From: DATKZH01 sp964475955
GTDB lineage: Bacteria > Planctomycetota > Planctomycetia > Pirellulales > Thermoguttaceae
NCBI GenBank assembly: GCA_964475955.1
Contig: CAYYZY010000057.1
Coordinates: 1-40,030, forward strand
DNA: 40,030 nucleotides
Direction: 5' to 3'
The notes under the pieces are model-generated. The model ran no database searches and had not been told where the DNA came from. It worked only from the letters and a program-made list of their open reading frames with translations. A program made the position numbers and the translations under genes. Positions 15,003 through 22,633 of the stretch are shown piece by piece (the first letter of the stretch is position 1; each line of letters starts with the position of its first letter).

Positions 15003-16451
15003 TCACGGCGACGCGCCGGAATCCTCCGGGCGGCACTGCTCGGCGATTTCCTCTTCGGAGAGTGCCGCGTGATAGACCTTGACTTCGTCGATGATTCCCT
15101 GGAAGGGATCGGTAATCTCCGCAGGGCTATTTCCGGTGTCGAAGCCGATCTCCATGCCCTGGCCGCAATTGCCCGGGATGGGGCCGGGCGTCTTCTCCGT
15201 GGCCGCGAGCTTGCCGTTCACGTAGAGCTCGACGCAGTCCTCCTTGACGACCCCCGCCAGGTGGACCCAGTCGCCGGTGACCTTCTCCTTGCCCGCGGCG
15301 ATGTAGGCCGGGCCCTCCTCAACGCGGTGGATGCCGAACCGGGCGGCGCCGTCGAGGATGTAGAGCGAAAACCCGCAAAAGGCGCCGCCCCGGGCGACCA
15401 CCACGCCGCGATCGGCGTCGGTCTTGGCCCACGCCATGATCGTCAGTTGCCGGTTCCCGATCGGCAGCCCGGGCGGTCGGCCCAGCTCGATGTATTTGCC
15501 GGGCGCGAACCGAAGCGCCGCGCGGACCTTGCCCTCGACGGGCTCGCAGCCGCGTATCTCGCCGTCGTTGCCGTGGTCGGTGACGTCGCGCGCGACCTCG
15601 GTGCTGCGGTCGTCGAACGTCCAGTGGGCCACGAGGTCCTTTTCGCGCGACATCTGGAACAGGGCCTCGTCGGCCGCCGCAAGCACCGCGGGGTCCTGCT
15701 CCCGGGCCGCCAGGCGCTTGAGCGGCTTCTTGGCGCGGTCGTCGCCGAGCTCGACCAGCGCCCCAATCGCCGCGCGGCGGACCGACGGCGCCTCGTCGTC
15801 CAGCGCCCGGATGAGCGGGGCGACCGCCGCCGCGCCGCCCAACGCCGCCAACGTGTTCACCGCGCGCACGCGCACCCGTAGCTGGGGATCGGCCAACAGC
15901 GCGGCCAGCGGCCCGACGGCTTCGGAGCCCGCCACGTGCCGCAAGAGCCACTGGAGGTGCGCTAAGTCGGCTTCCGGATCGCGGAGCGACGCCACGAGCG
16001 GCCCGACGATCTTCGGGTCGCGGAGTTCGCGCAGGGCCCAGGCGGCCTGGTCGCGCACGCACCATTGGGGGTCGTCGAGCGCTTCGAGCAGTGCTTCGGC
16101 GGCACCGGGGTCCTTGATCTCGCCGAGGGCGTAGGCGGCGTAGAAGCGGAGGTTCGTATCGGGCTGGGCGAGCGCTTCGACGAGCGGGGCGACCGCGCGG
16201 CGGTCTTTCAGGCGGCCCAACGCCTCGGCCGCCGCGCGACGCACCTCAACCGCCGGGTCCTCCAGCGCGGCGATCAGGCCCGGCACCGCCGACCGGTCGC
16301 CCGAACGGCCCAGCCCCACCGCCGCGTGTCGGCGAACCGACGCATCGGGCGATTGCAGGTCGCCGACGTACGGCTCCTCGGGCCCCGCGGCCCAGCCGCT
16401 ACCGAGAATCGATGCCCAAACCACGACCGAAGCGCACCAGGCAACGCGCAT
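15003..16451 (-). CDS. Exported HEAT-repeat protein with C-terminal LamG/concanavalin-like domain
   Basis: 482 residues. A signal peptide (MRVAWCASVVVWASILGSGWAAG) is followed by about seven HEAT/PBS-lyase-type repeats (residues about 28-265; VRRHAAVGLGRSGDRSAVPGLIAALEDPAVEVRRAAAEALG is the first, cited here only in part as a pattern of DPAVEVRRAAAEALG). From about 285, LVAHWTFDDRST..., ALRFAPGKYIEL, LTIMAWAKTD, WVHLAGVVKEDCVELYVNGKL and FQGIIDEVKVYHAALSEEEI define a LamG-like jelly-roll. HEAT repeats are protein-binding scaffolds and LamG domains bind carbohydrate or protein, so a structural or adhesive role in the periplasm or on the surface is likely. No catalytic residues are visible. The start ATG 16451 is supported by GGAGG about seven bases upstream. 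Confidence 0.85.
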   Translation of the reverse strand: MRVAWCASVVVWASILGSGWAAGPEEPYVGDLQSPDASVRRHAAVGLGRSGDRSAVPGLIAALEDPAVEVRRAAAEALGRLKDRRAVAPLVEALAQPDTNLRFYAAYALGEIKDPGAAEALLEALDDPQWCVRDQAAWALRELRDPKIVGPLVASLRDPEADLAHLQWLLRHVAGSEAVGPLAALLADPQLRVRVRAVNTLAALGGAAAVAPLIRALDDEAPSVRRAAIGALVELGDDRAKKPLKRLAAREQDPAVLAAADEALFQMSREKDLVAHWTFDDRSTEVARDVTDHGNDGEIRGCEPVEGKVRAALRFAPGKYIELGRPPGLPIGNRQLTIMAWAKTDADRGVVVARGGAFCGFSLYILDGAARFGIHRVEEGPAYIAAGKEKVTGDWVHLAGVVKEDCVELYVNGKLAATEKTPGPIPGNCGQGMEIGFDTGNSPAEITDPFQGIIDEVKVYHAALSEEEIAEQCRPEDSGASP

Positions 16452-16521
16452 TCGAGACCTCCACGATCGGTGTCCGCCGGAAACGTCGCGCGCTCGAACC
16501 ACGGGACCGCTGGCGCGGATG

Positions 16522-16573
16522 CCACGGGCGTTTCGCCAGTGCTCCGGGTTCCACGGGCGTTTCGCCAGTGCTC
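16522..16573. repeat. Tandem 29-bp repeat, two copies
   Basis: A 23-bp core beginning CCACGGGCGTTTCGCC occurs at 16522-16544 and exactly again at 16551-16573, period 29 bp. It lies upstream of the HEAT+LamG gene in a 560-bp gene-free spacer (16452-17011) that also holds the repeat at 16901. Confidence 0.95.
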
Positions 16574-16900
16574 TCGGGCTCGCCGGTACTCCGGCCTTCG
16601 AGCACGCCTCTCCCAGCTTACACGGTGCGCGGGGGGCGCGTCCACTGTTCCGGCACCGGCGGGGAAGCGGGACTCGGCGACGGCGCACTGCCAGACACCC
16701 GCACAAGGCACAATCGCTGAAATGCGCGGAGGGCCGTTCTCCCCCAGGACGCGCGCACGACGCGCAGGTGCGTACGACGGAATGCCGACGGCTACTGTAG
16801 CGAAGTCCGTCCGCGGCGCTCCGCGTTTCAGGGATTCCGCAACGGCACAGAGGCCCTTTCCTACAGCGAGAGCCGGCTCGCCGGGAAACGGCGCACCGAG

Positions 16901-16984
16901 ATGGCGGGCCGAGCTCAGTGAGCCGGGAGTGGAACGTCGGCTGGGGGCTCGTCGCTCGTTCCTCGCGGCTCGACCCCAGCCGCC
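16901..16984. repeat. Dispersed palindromic repeat, family related to 18685 and 24846 (diverged copy)
   Basis: The right half GGCTCGTCGCTCG...CTCGACCCCAGCC matches the right half of the copy at 18685-18777. The left half GGCCGAGCTCAGTGAGCC corresponds to the other copies' TCGAGCGCAGCGAGCC. The two halves are roughly inverted. Located just after the stop of queD. Confidence 0.65.
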
Positions 16985-17011
16985 CGCCGCGAAAACATCC
17001 AAAGGGCGTTG

Positions 17012-17494
17012 TCAGCCGGACGTGCAGGCGCCGGCGACCTCGCTCGCCGGGCGGCCGTACCGGCGGTTGTCGGCCTCCCAGTCGTCGCGCGTGTAGACGA
17101 CCACGCTCGAATCGGTCTCCCGGACCTCCAGCCGCTGGAGCCGGAAGCCCAGGTCGGTGATCTCCGTGAACAGCCGATGCGCGAGGTTCTCGACCGACGT
17201 GGGGCGATCGAACCGTTTCAACTTGAGCGGCTCGCCGGTCCGCCACATGTGCTCCGAGAGCGTCTCGTACAGCGGGTCGTTCACGTGGATCAACATCCCG
17301 TGATCGTACTGCTCTTTGATCAACGGTTCGATCTCGGCGTCGAAATCGCCGAACAACGTGGAGATCGCCCCCGCCCGCTCGACTTCGAAGAAGCAGCGGA
17401 TCGCGTACCGGTGGCCGTGCAGGTTCCGGCACTTGTCTTCCAGTTCCTCGTTGCGGTGCGCCGCGTAGAACTTGTAGTTCTTCTCGATGATCAT
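17012..17494 (-). CDS. queD: 6-carboxy-5,6,7,8-tetrahydropterin synthase / 6-pyruvoyl tetrahydropterin synthase homologue
   Basis: 160 residues. It acts on dihydroneopterin triphosphate, the product of GTP cyclohydrolase I, giving 6-carboxytetrahydropterin (queuosine/7-deazaguanine route) or pyruvoyltetrahydropterin. The zinc ligands are His13 (YAAH), His26 and His28 (LHGHRY), and Cys22 in CRNLHGH is the catalytic cysteine of the C-x3-HGH motif. ETDSSVVVY near the C-terminus carries the pterin-anchoring Glu. The start ATG 17494 gives MIIEKNYKFYAAH, and AAGGA lies nine bases upstream; a longer frame upstream is not family-like. It lies 154 bp downstream of folE on the same strand, so the two are probably co-transcribed. 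QueE and QueC are not in the window, so the exact branch is inferred. Confidence 0.85.
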   Translation of the reverse strand: MIIEKNYKFYAAHRNEELEDKCRNLHGHRYAIRCFFEVERAGAISTLFGDFDAEIEPLIKEQYDHGMLIHVNDPLYETLSEHMWRTGEPLKLKRFDRPTSVENLAHRLFTEITDLGFRLQRLEVRETDSSVVVYTRDDWEADNRRYGRPASEVAGACTSG

Positions 17495-17561
17495 GGGAAA
17501 GATTCCTTGAAAAAGATGAACCTGGGGCGTTCGGCAATTCACGAGCTGAGCCGGAAGGCGG

Positions 17562-17589
17562 TAAGCTGACTGCTGATTGCTGAAGACTG
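17562..17589. repeat. Degenerate heptad repeat (NNNNCTG)4
   Basis: Four consecutive 7-mers, TAAGCTG, ACTGCTG, ATTGCTG and AAGACTG, lie between folE and queD. This is a third heptad family in the window, weaker than the other two. Confidence 0.6.
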
Positions 17590-17648
17590 ACGGCCTGCCT
17601 CCACGTCATGCCCGGATTCGTCCGCACGCCCCGGTTCTACTCGCATCG

Positions 17649-18296
17649 CTACCGATGGATCAGCGACATCACCTCCGCCCGGCTCGACGGGTCCTTCTTG
17701 AACTGGCCGCGCAGCGCGCTGGTGACCGTACGGCTTCCCGGCTTGCGGATTCCGCGGATCGCCATGCACGAGTGCTCCGCCTCGACCACCACCGCCACGC
17801 CGGGCGCCTTCAGCTCGCGCTCGATCAGGTTGGCCACCTCGTGGGTCATCCGCTCCTGGACCTGGGGCCGACGCGACACTTCTTCCACCACCCGGGCGAG
17901 CTTGCTCAGCCCGGTCACGTGGCCGTTAGGGATATAGGCCACGTGGGCCACGCCGCTGAACGGGAGCAGGTGATGCTCGCACATGCTGGTGAAGCTGATG
18001 TCGCGAACCAGGACCATCTCGTCGTAGCTTTCCGGGAACGTGACCCTCAGGTGGCGGGTCGGGTCCTTGTGGAGCCCGGCGAACATCTCGCGGTACATGC
18101 GCGCGACCCGTCGCGGAGTGTCGGCGAGCCCGGGGCGGTCCGGGTCTTCGCCCACGGCCTCGAGGATCCGGCGGACCGAATCCTCGATCGCCGCCAGGTC
18201 GACCTCCGGCGGGCGGGGTTCGTGGTGGCGATGATCGCCGCCCGACGTCGCGCAGGTTTCCGGCGCACAAGCGGGCATTTCCAGGACGTTACTCAC
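17649..18296 (-). CDS. folE: GTP cyclohydrolase I
   Basis: 215 residues. It converts GTP to 7,8-dihydroneopterin triphosphate and formate, feeding folate and, through QueD, queuosine or tetrahydropterin. The zinc site is visible: MCEHHLLPF (Cys106, His109) and AEHSCMAIRGIRKPGSRTVTSALRG (Cys177). The segment FTSMCEHH with the flanking GHVTGLSKLARVV and QERMTHEV is nearly invariant in type I enzymes. The first 30 residues are a non-conserved Cys/His-containing extension (CAPETCATSGGDHRHH). The start is GTG 18296, with GAGGAG upstream; ATG 18278 would remove six residues. Followed by queD on the same strand. Confidence 0.93.
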   Translation of the reverse strand: MSNVLEMPACAPETCATSGGDHRHHEPRPPEVDLAAIEDSVRRILEAVGEDPDRPGLADTPRRVARMYREMFAGLHKDPTRHLRVTFPESYDEMVLVRDISFTSMCEHHLLPFSGVAHVAYIPNGHVTGLSKLARVVEEVSRRPQVQERMTHEVANLIERELKAPGVAVVVEAEHSCMAIRGIRKPGSRTVTSALRGQFKKDPSSRAEVMSLIHR

Positions 18297-18684
18297 GGCG
18301 AGACTCCTCGGTCGGTTTTTGAGCTTGTTGTGGGCCTCGCGACAGCCGAGCGTCGCGGGCCCGGGCGCCCCCGCCGTGCCGGCGGGACCACGGTGTCAAC
18401 CGAGGCATTGTTCGCGATTTGCCGGGTAACGGATTCACCCGGTTGGCGACAGGGCTTCTGGACCGCGCAGCCTTGGGGCGCTTAAAGCTATACAGGCAAG
18501 GGACTTAAGTGGTGCGTCCTGGTCCGGCGGGTTCCCGCGCGAAGAGGGCTGGACAGTTCAGGCCGCCGCTGGGGGGCGTGTCGGCAGAAGCGGCCCGGCG
18601 CCCAGATCATCCGAGAAACCCGCTGCCCCCAACGGAAGACAAGGCAAGGGCCCAGCGCGACCAATTGCAGACCGCGGGCTCGCC
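18297..18684. other. Gene-free spacer upstream of folE
   Basis: Nearly 390 bp between the folE start and the dispersed repeat at 18685. It must contain the folE promoter, but no convincing -35/-10 pair was found. No gene is seen. Confidence 0.4.
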
Positions 18685-18777
18685 GGGTGGCTGGGGTCGA
18701 GCGCAGCGAGCCTCCAGATGGCCGCTCATCGAAGGCTCGTCGCTCGCGACTCGAACCGCGGCCACCCAACGTGCAAT
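18685..18777. repeat. Dispersed palindromic repeat (GGGTGGCTGGGGTCGAG family)
   Basis: The left end GGGTGGCTGGGGTCGAGCG and the right end, whose complement begins GGGTGGCCGCGGTTCGAG, form imperfect inverted ends, with inner arms AGCGAGCCT/AGGCTCGT. Related copies are at 24846-24936 and, more diverged, 16901-16984. Confidence 0.8.
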
Positions 18778-18828
18778 CCTTCGGGGAGCCTGCTTCGGCG
18801 GACCGCGTGCCGGCCGGGGCTGCGCCCG

Positions 18829-18857
18829 TTGAACGGAGGATCATGGGAGGCTATGTT
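18829..18857 (+). promoter_or_regulatory. Predicted sigma-70-type promoter of oxidoreductase gene 1
   Basis: TTGAAC (18829-18834), a 17-bp spacer and TATGTT (18852-18857). The paralogous gene has TTGAAC-N17-TATGCT at 20829-20857, both preceded by GCCCGTTGAAC-like context or CCCGTTGAAC. Conservation in the two paralogues supports it. Confidence 0.6.
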
Positions 18858-19119
18858 GGGGCTCAGTTTTCCAAGGAGAGACGGGGCCGTGACCGCGTAC
18901 GACTGCCGCGCATCGAGCGAGCACCCACCACGCCGCCTCGGACGGTGAGAATCCGGCGCGGGCTTGCGGCCGCAACCAATTAAGACGGAATGGCATTCCG
19001 TCCTACCGACATGCGCGCACCGTGCGCGCGTCCTGCGAACGAACACTCTACCCCACCTTCGGACTTCGTCGCCTTGGGACGAAGGTCCATCCTTCCTATG
19101 ACCGTTGAGGAGATCGAGC
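18858..19119 (+). promoter_or_regulatory. Long 5' leader of oxidoreductase gene 1, shared elements with paralogue
   Basis: The leader shares TCGGACGGTGAGAA(T)CCGG (18939 on; compare 20940 on), TCGGACTTCG and CCATCCTTC...GACC.GTTGAGGAGATCGAGC with the paralogue's leader. It also contains two extra palindromes: 18984-19002 (GACGGAAT-GGC-ATTCCGTC) and 19013-19029 (GCGCGCAC-C-GTGCGCGC). A stem CTTCGTC/GACGAAG (19064-19084) sits about 35 bases before the start codon. Regulatory function is unproven. Confidence 0.45.
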
Positions 19120-20517
19120 ATGAGCGAGACCACGAAGAGCGGGACGTCCCGTCGCGAATTCCTGAAGAACAGCGGCCGGGTCGCCGCGGTCTCCGCGTTG
19201 GCCGGGACGGCGGTCCCCCGGGTCCACGCCGCGGAGGACAACACGATCCAGGTGGCCCTGATCGGCTGCGGCGGGCGGGGCACGGGCGCGGCGGCCAACG
19301 CGCTCTCCGTCAAGCAGGGCCCGACCAAGCTCGTGGCCATGGCCGACGTGTTCCAGAACCGCCTCAGCGGCAGTCTGAAGCGACTCAAGAGGCAACACGC
19401 CGATCAGGTCGACGTGCCCGACGACCGCCAGTTCATCGGCTTCGACGGCTACCAGCACGCCATGGATTGCCTCCGGCCGGGCGACGTGGCGATCTTCGCC
19501 ACGCCGCTGGCGTTCCGGTGGGTGCATTTCGGCTACGCGGTCCGGAAGGGGCTGAACGTGTTCATGGAGAAGCCGCTCACGGCCGACGGCCCCACGTCGC
19601 GCCGGATGATCGATCTGGCCGAGCAGTCGGAGAAGAAGAACCTCAAGGTGGGCGTCGGGCTGATGTCCCGCCACGCCCGGCACCTCGAGCAACTCTGCGA
19701 TCGTATCCGCGACGGGGCGATCGGCGACGTCGTCACCATGCGCGGCTATCGGATGAGCGGTGCGGTCGGGTCGGCGTTCTCGGAGAAGTGGCCCGGACAG
19801 CCAAGCGAATTGCTGTGGCAGATTCAACGCTTCCACAGCTTCCTTTGGGCCAGCGGCGGATGCTTCAACGACTTCTACATCCACATCATCGACCATTGCT
19901 GCTGGATGAAGGACGCCTGGCCGGTCAAGGCGCAGGCCGTGGGCGGCCGCCACTATCGCCACACGCCGCAAGGCAACTTGTGCGTCGATCAGAACTTCGA
20001 TTCGTATTCCGTGGAATACGTCTTCGGGGACGGCGCCCGGCTGATCATGGACGGGCGCTGCATGCCCGGCTGCACGAGCATCTACTCCAGCTACGCGCAC
20101 GGAACGAAGGGCTCGGCGATCGTCTCCAACTCGGGTGACTGCGGGCCGCCATCGGTCATCTTCAAGGGACAGAAGCCCGACGACTCGCAGATGCTCTGGA
20201 AGTCGGAGGTGCCCGACGACCAGCGCAGCCCGTATCAGAACGAGTGGAACGACCTGGTCGACGCCATCCGCAACGACAAGCCCTTCAACGAGGCGAAGCG
20301 CGGCGTGCAGGCCAGCGCGGTCAGCTCGCTGGGCCGTCTGGCCGCTCACACCGGCCGCGAAACCACGCTCGAGGAGATGCTCAACTCCGAGCACGAATAC
20401 GCGCCGGGCGTCGATCAGTTGACGATGGATTCCCCGCCTCCGCTGAAATCTAACGACGAAGGCAGGTACCCCATCCCCATGCCGGGGATCGTCACCGACC
20501 GCGAATACCCCGGCTAA
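19120..20517 (+). CDS. Gfo/Idh/MocA-family oxidoreductase with Tat signal, paralogue 1
   Basis: 465 residues. SRREFLKNSGRVAAVSALAG is a textbook twin-arginine signal (R-R-x-F-L-K), with cleavage near VHAAED. The Rossmann domain opens QVALIGCGGRGTGAAA; the family motif is VFMEKPLTADGPTSR. The C-terminal domain includes FHSFLWASGGCFNDFYIHIIDHCCWMKDAWP, with the His/Asp cluster of the family's active region, and the chain ends PMPGIVTDREYPG. It is expected to work in the periplasm on a sugar-like substrate with tightly bound NAD(P). The start ATG 19120 is preceded by GAGGAG at ideal spacing. The gene is about 70% similar by eye to the next gene, and promoter, leader and downstream repeat are also duplicated, so the pair arose by tandem duplication. 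Confidence 0.9.
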   Translation: MSETTKSGTSRREFLKNSGRVAAVSALAGTAVPRVHAAEDNTIQVALIGCGGRGTGAAANALSVKQGPTKLVAMADVFQNRLSGSLKRLKRQHADQVDVPDDRQFIGFDGYQHAMDCLRPGDVAIFATPLAFRWVHFGYAVRKGLNVFMEKPLTADGPTSRRMIDLAEQSEKKNLKVGVGLMSRHARHLEQLCDRIRDGAIGDVVTMRGYRMSGAVGSAFSEKWPGQPSELLWQIQRFHSFLWASGGCFNDFYIHIIDHCCWMKDAWPVKAQAVGGRHYRHTPQGNLCVDQNFDSYSVEYVFGDGARLIMDGRCMPGCTSIYSSYAHGTKGSAIVSNSGDCGPPSVIFKGQKPDDSQMLWKSEVPDDQRSPYQNEWNDLVDAIRNDKPFNEAKRGVQASAVSSLGRLAAHTGRETTLEEMLNSEHEYAPGVDQLTMDSPPPLKSNDEGRYPIPMPGIVTDREYPG

Positions 20518-20597
20518 GGGCGTTTCCCGGCCACTCCCCGCGCGGTGCCGGTCCTCCGCCGGCGCCGCGCCGGCCTGCGATTCAGAACCGCCCCGGA

Positions 20598-20677
20598 GGG
20601 TGGGTCGAGGTACGAGACCCACGCACCCCGAACGTGCTCGGGCAGCGCGCGTGGGTCTCGCGGACCTTGACCCACCC
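20598..20677. repeat. Inverted repeat (GGGTGGGTCGAGG family), copy 1
   Basis: The left arm 20598-20624 and right arm 20649-20677 are reverse complements apart from one substitution and a 2-bp indel. It lies about 80 bp after the stop of oxidoreductase gene 1. A related element follows oxidoreductase gene 2. Confidence 0.9.
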
Positions 20678-20828
20678 TACAAGACGGTGCCGTTGCGGCT
20701 TTCCCGTTGCACGCAGTCGTCGCGGAAGGCATTTCCTCAAGCTCATCTCAGCGTCGCCGGCTCCGATCAGGGCCGCGACCGCGCGGGGCGGGCCAGCGGT
20801 CGGACCGCGCGCCGGCAGGCCTTGCCCG

Positions 20829-20857
20829 TTGAACCGCGCCGGCCGGCAGGTTATGCT
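20829..20857 (+). promoter_or_regulatory. Predicted sigma-70-type promoter of oxidoreductase gene 2
   Basis: TTGAAC (20829-20834), a 17-bp spacer and TATGCT (20852-20857), the same architecture as at 18829-18857. An overlapping TGCTAAAAT is an alternative extended -10. The leader to the start codon is about 170 bases and carries the shared TCGGACGGTGAGAACCGG element (20940 on), which can form CGGT-GAGA-ACCG, a stem with a GNRA-type loop. Confidence 0.6.
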
Positions 20858-21031
20858 AAAATGCGGCTCTCCAAGGACCTACGGTGCCTCTTGCCTCCGC
20901 GCGGGCGGCCGCGCACGCGGCAAACACGCCCGGCACCTGCATCGGACGGTGAGAACCGGCCCGGCCCCTCGGACTTCGACGCCCCGGGGGCGGGGATCCA
21001 TCCTTCATTCGACCAGTTGAGGAGATCGAGC

Positions 21032-22417
21032 ATGAGCGAGACCACGAAGGGCGGGACCTCCCGTCGCGAATTCCTGAAGAACACCGGGCGGGTCGCCGCG
21101 GTCTCCGCGTTGGCGGGGGCCGTGCCGCGCGTGCACGCGGCGGAGAACAACACGATCCGCGTCGCCCTGATCGGCTGCGGCGGGCGGGGCACGGGCGCGG
21201 CCAGCCAGTCGCTTTCGGTCAAGAACGGCCCCACCCGGCTGGTGGCCATGGCCGACGTGTTCGAGAACCGCCTCACCGCCAGCTTCAAGAACCTGAGCCG
21301 GCGGTTCGCCGACCGGATGGACGTCGACGACGATCACAAGTTCCTCGGCTTCGACGGTTACAAGCACGCCATGGACAGCCTCAACCCGGGCGACGTGGCC
21401 ATCCTGGCCACGCCTCCGGCGTTCCGTTGGGTCCACTTCACCTATGCGGTCGAGAAGGGCCTGAACGTGTTCATGGAGAAACCCGTCACCGTCGACGGCC
21501 CCACCACCCGGCGAATGCTCGATCTGGCCAAGAAGGCCGACCAGAAGAACCTCAAGGTCGGCGTGGGCCTGATGGTCCGCCACTGCCGCGGGCGCCGGCA
21601 GCTCAAAGAGCGGCTCGACTCCGGCGAGATCGGCGACGTCGTCGCCATGCGCGCGTACCGGATGGCCTCGAACAAGTCGGGGAACGCCTATTGCAGGCCG
21701 CACAAGCAGGACAGCCCTGACCTGTCGGAGCTCCATTACCAGGTGAAGCGGTTCCACAGCTTCCTCTGGGCCTCCGGCGGCGTGTTCAGCGACTACTACA
21801 TCCACCAGATCGACGAGTGCTCCTGGATGAAAGGCGCCTGGCCGGTCGAGGCCCAGGCGATCGGCGGCCGCCACTACCGCAACGGCGAAGTCGACCAAAA
21901 CCTCGACACCTACGGCGTCGAGTACAAGTATCCCGACGGCACCAAGCTCTTCTACTACGGGCGGAACATGGCGGGCTGCAAGGCGGAGTTCGCCAGCTAC
22001 GTACACGGGAGCAAGGGGTCGGCGATCGTCTCCACGAACGCCCATACGCCGGGCAAGGTGCGCAGCTTCAAGGGACAGGACTTCGAAAAGGAGAACGTGA
22101 TCTGGGCCTTCCCGCAGCCCGAGCCCAACCCCTACCAACTGGAATGGGACGACCTGATCGACGCGATCCGGGCCGACGCCCAGTACAACGAGGTCGAGCG
22201 GGGCGCCACGGCGAGCCTCGTCACGTCGATGGGCCGGATGGCCGGCCACACCGGCCGGGTGGTCACCTTCGACGAGATCCTCAACCTGAAGCACGAGTTC
22301 GCCCCCGGCCTCGACAAGCTGGCCGACGATTCCCCCCCTCCGCTCAAATCGAACGCCGATGGCGAATACCCCGTCCCCATGCCGGGCATCGTCACCGATC
22401 AGGAGTATCCGGGCTAA
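21032..22417 (+). CDS. Gfo/Idh/MocA-family oxidoreductase with Tat signal, paralogue 2
   Basis: 461 residues, collinear with the preceding gene. The Tat signal is SRREFLKNTGRVAAVSALAG, the Rossmann start is RVALIGCGGRGTGAAS, the family motif is VFMEKPVTVDGPTTRR, the C-terminal domain has FHSFLWASGGVFSDYYIHQIDECSWMKGAWP, and the end is PMPGIVTDQEYPG. The His-His-Cys context IDHCCW of paralogue 1 is IDECSW here, a difference in the presumed active-site segment that may reflect a different substrate. The start ATG 21032 follows GAGGAG with the same 16-bp context as paralogue 1. The frame extends upstream to about 20600 but only through the leader and repeat. Function beyond NAD(P)-dependent oxidoreductase is not assignable. 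Confidence 0.9.
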   Translation: MSETTKGGTSRREFLKNTGRVAAVSALAGAVPRVHAAENNTIRVALIGCGGRGTGAASQSLSVKNGPTRLVAMADVFENRLTASFKNLSRRFADRMDVDDDHKFLGFDGYKHAMDSLNPGDVAILATPPAFRWVHFTYAVEKGLNVFMEKPVTVDGPTTRRMLDLAKKADQKNLKVGVGLMVRHCRGRRQLKERLDSGEIGDVVAMRAYRMASNKSGNAYCRPHKQDSPDLSELHYQVKRFHSFLWASGGVFSDYYIHQIDECSWMKGAWPVEAQAIGGRHYRNGEVDQNLDTYGVEYKYPDGTKLFYYGRNMAGCKAEFASYVHGSKGSAIVSTNAHTPGKVRSFKGQDFEKENVIWAFPQPEPNPYQLEWDDLIDAIRADAQYNEVERGATASLVTSMGRMAGHTGRVVTFDEILNLKHEFAPGLDKLADDSPPPLKSNADGEYPVPMPGIVTDQEYPG

Positions 22418-22498
22418 GGTCGCCGCAGACCCAAGCCGCCTCGCGGCACCAGCCCCGCGCCGGTGCCGCGAGGCCTTGCGCTTCGCAACCTTCAGCAC

Positions 22499-22614
22499 GG
22501 TTGGTCGAGGTACGTAAGACTCACGGGCGCTCAGTAGGGTGCGTCGAGCTACACGAGACCCACGCGCCGGCCAAGAACGTTCTCGGCCCGTGGATCTCGC
22601 ACCTCGACCCGCGG
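22499..22614. repeat. Inverted repeat (GGGTGGGTCGAGG family), copy 2 with extra half-arm
   Basis: The left arm 22537-22566 (GGGTGCGTCGAGCTACACGA...) and right arm 22587-22614 are imperfect reverse complements. Just before them, 22499-22530 is another left arm in the same orientation (GGTTGGTCGAGGTACG...). It lies between the oxidoreductase gene 2 stop and the convergent cysteine desulfurase gene's stop. Confidence 0.8.
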
Positions 22615-22633
22615 CTCGGCACCATGCCGCGGT

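Noticed and set aside
18939..18985. Cobalamin riboswitch in the oxidoreductase leader
   Set aside because: GGTGAGAATCCGG resembles one conserved box, but the other conserved segments and an adjacent B12-related gene are missing.
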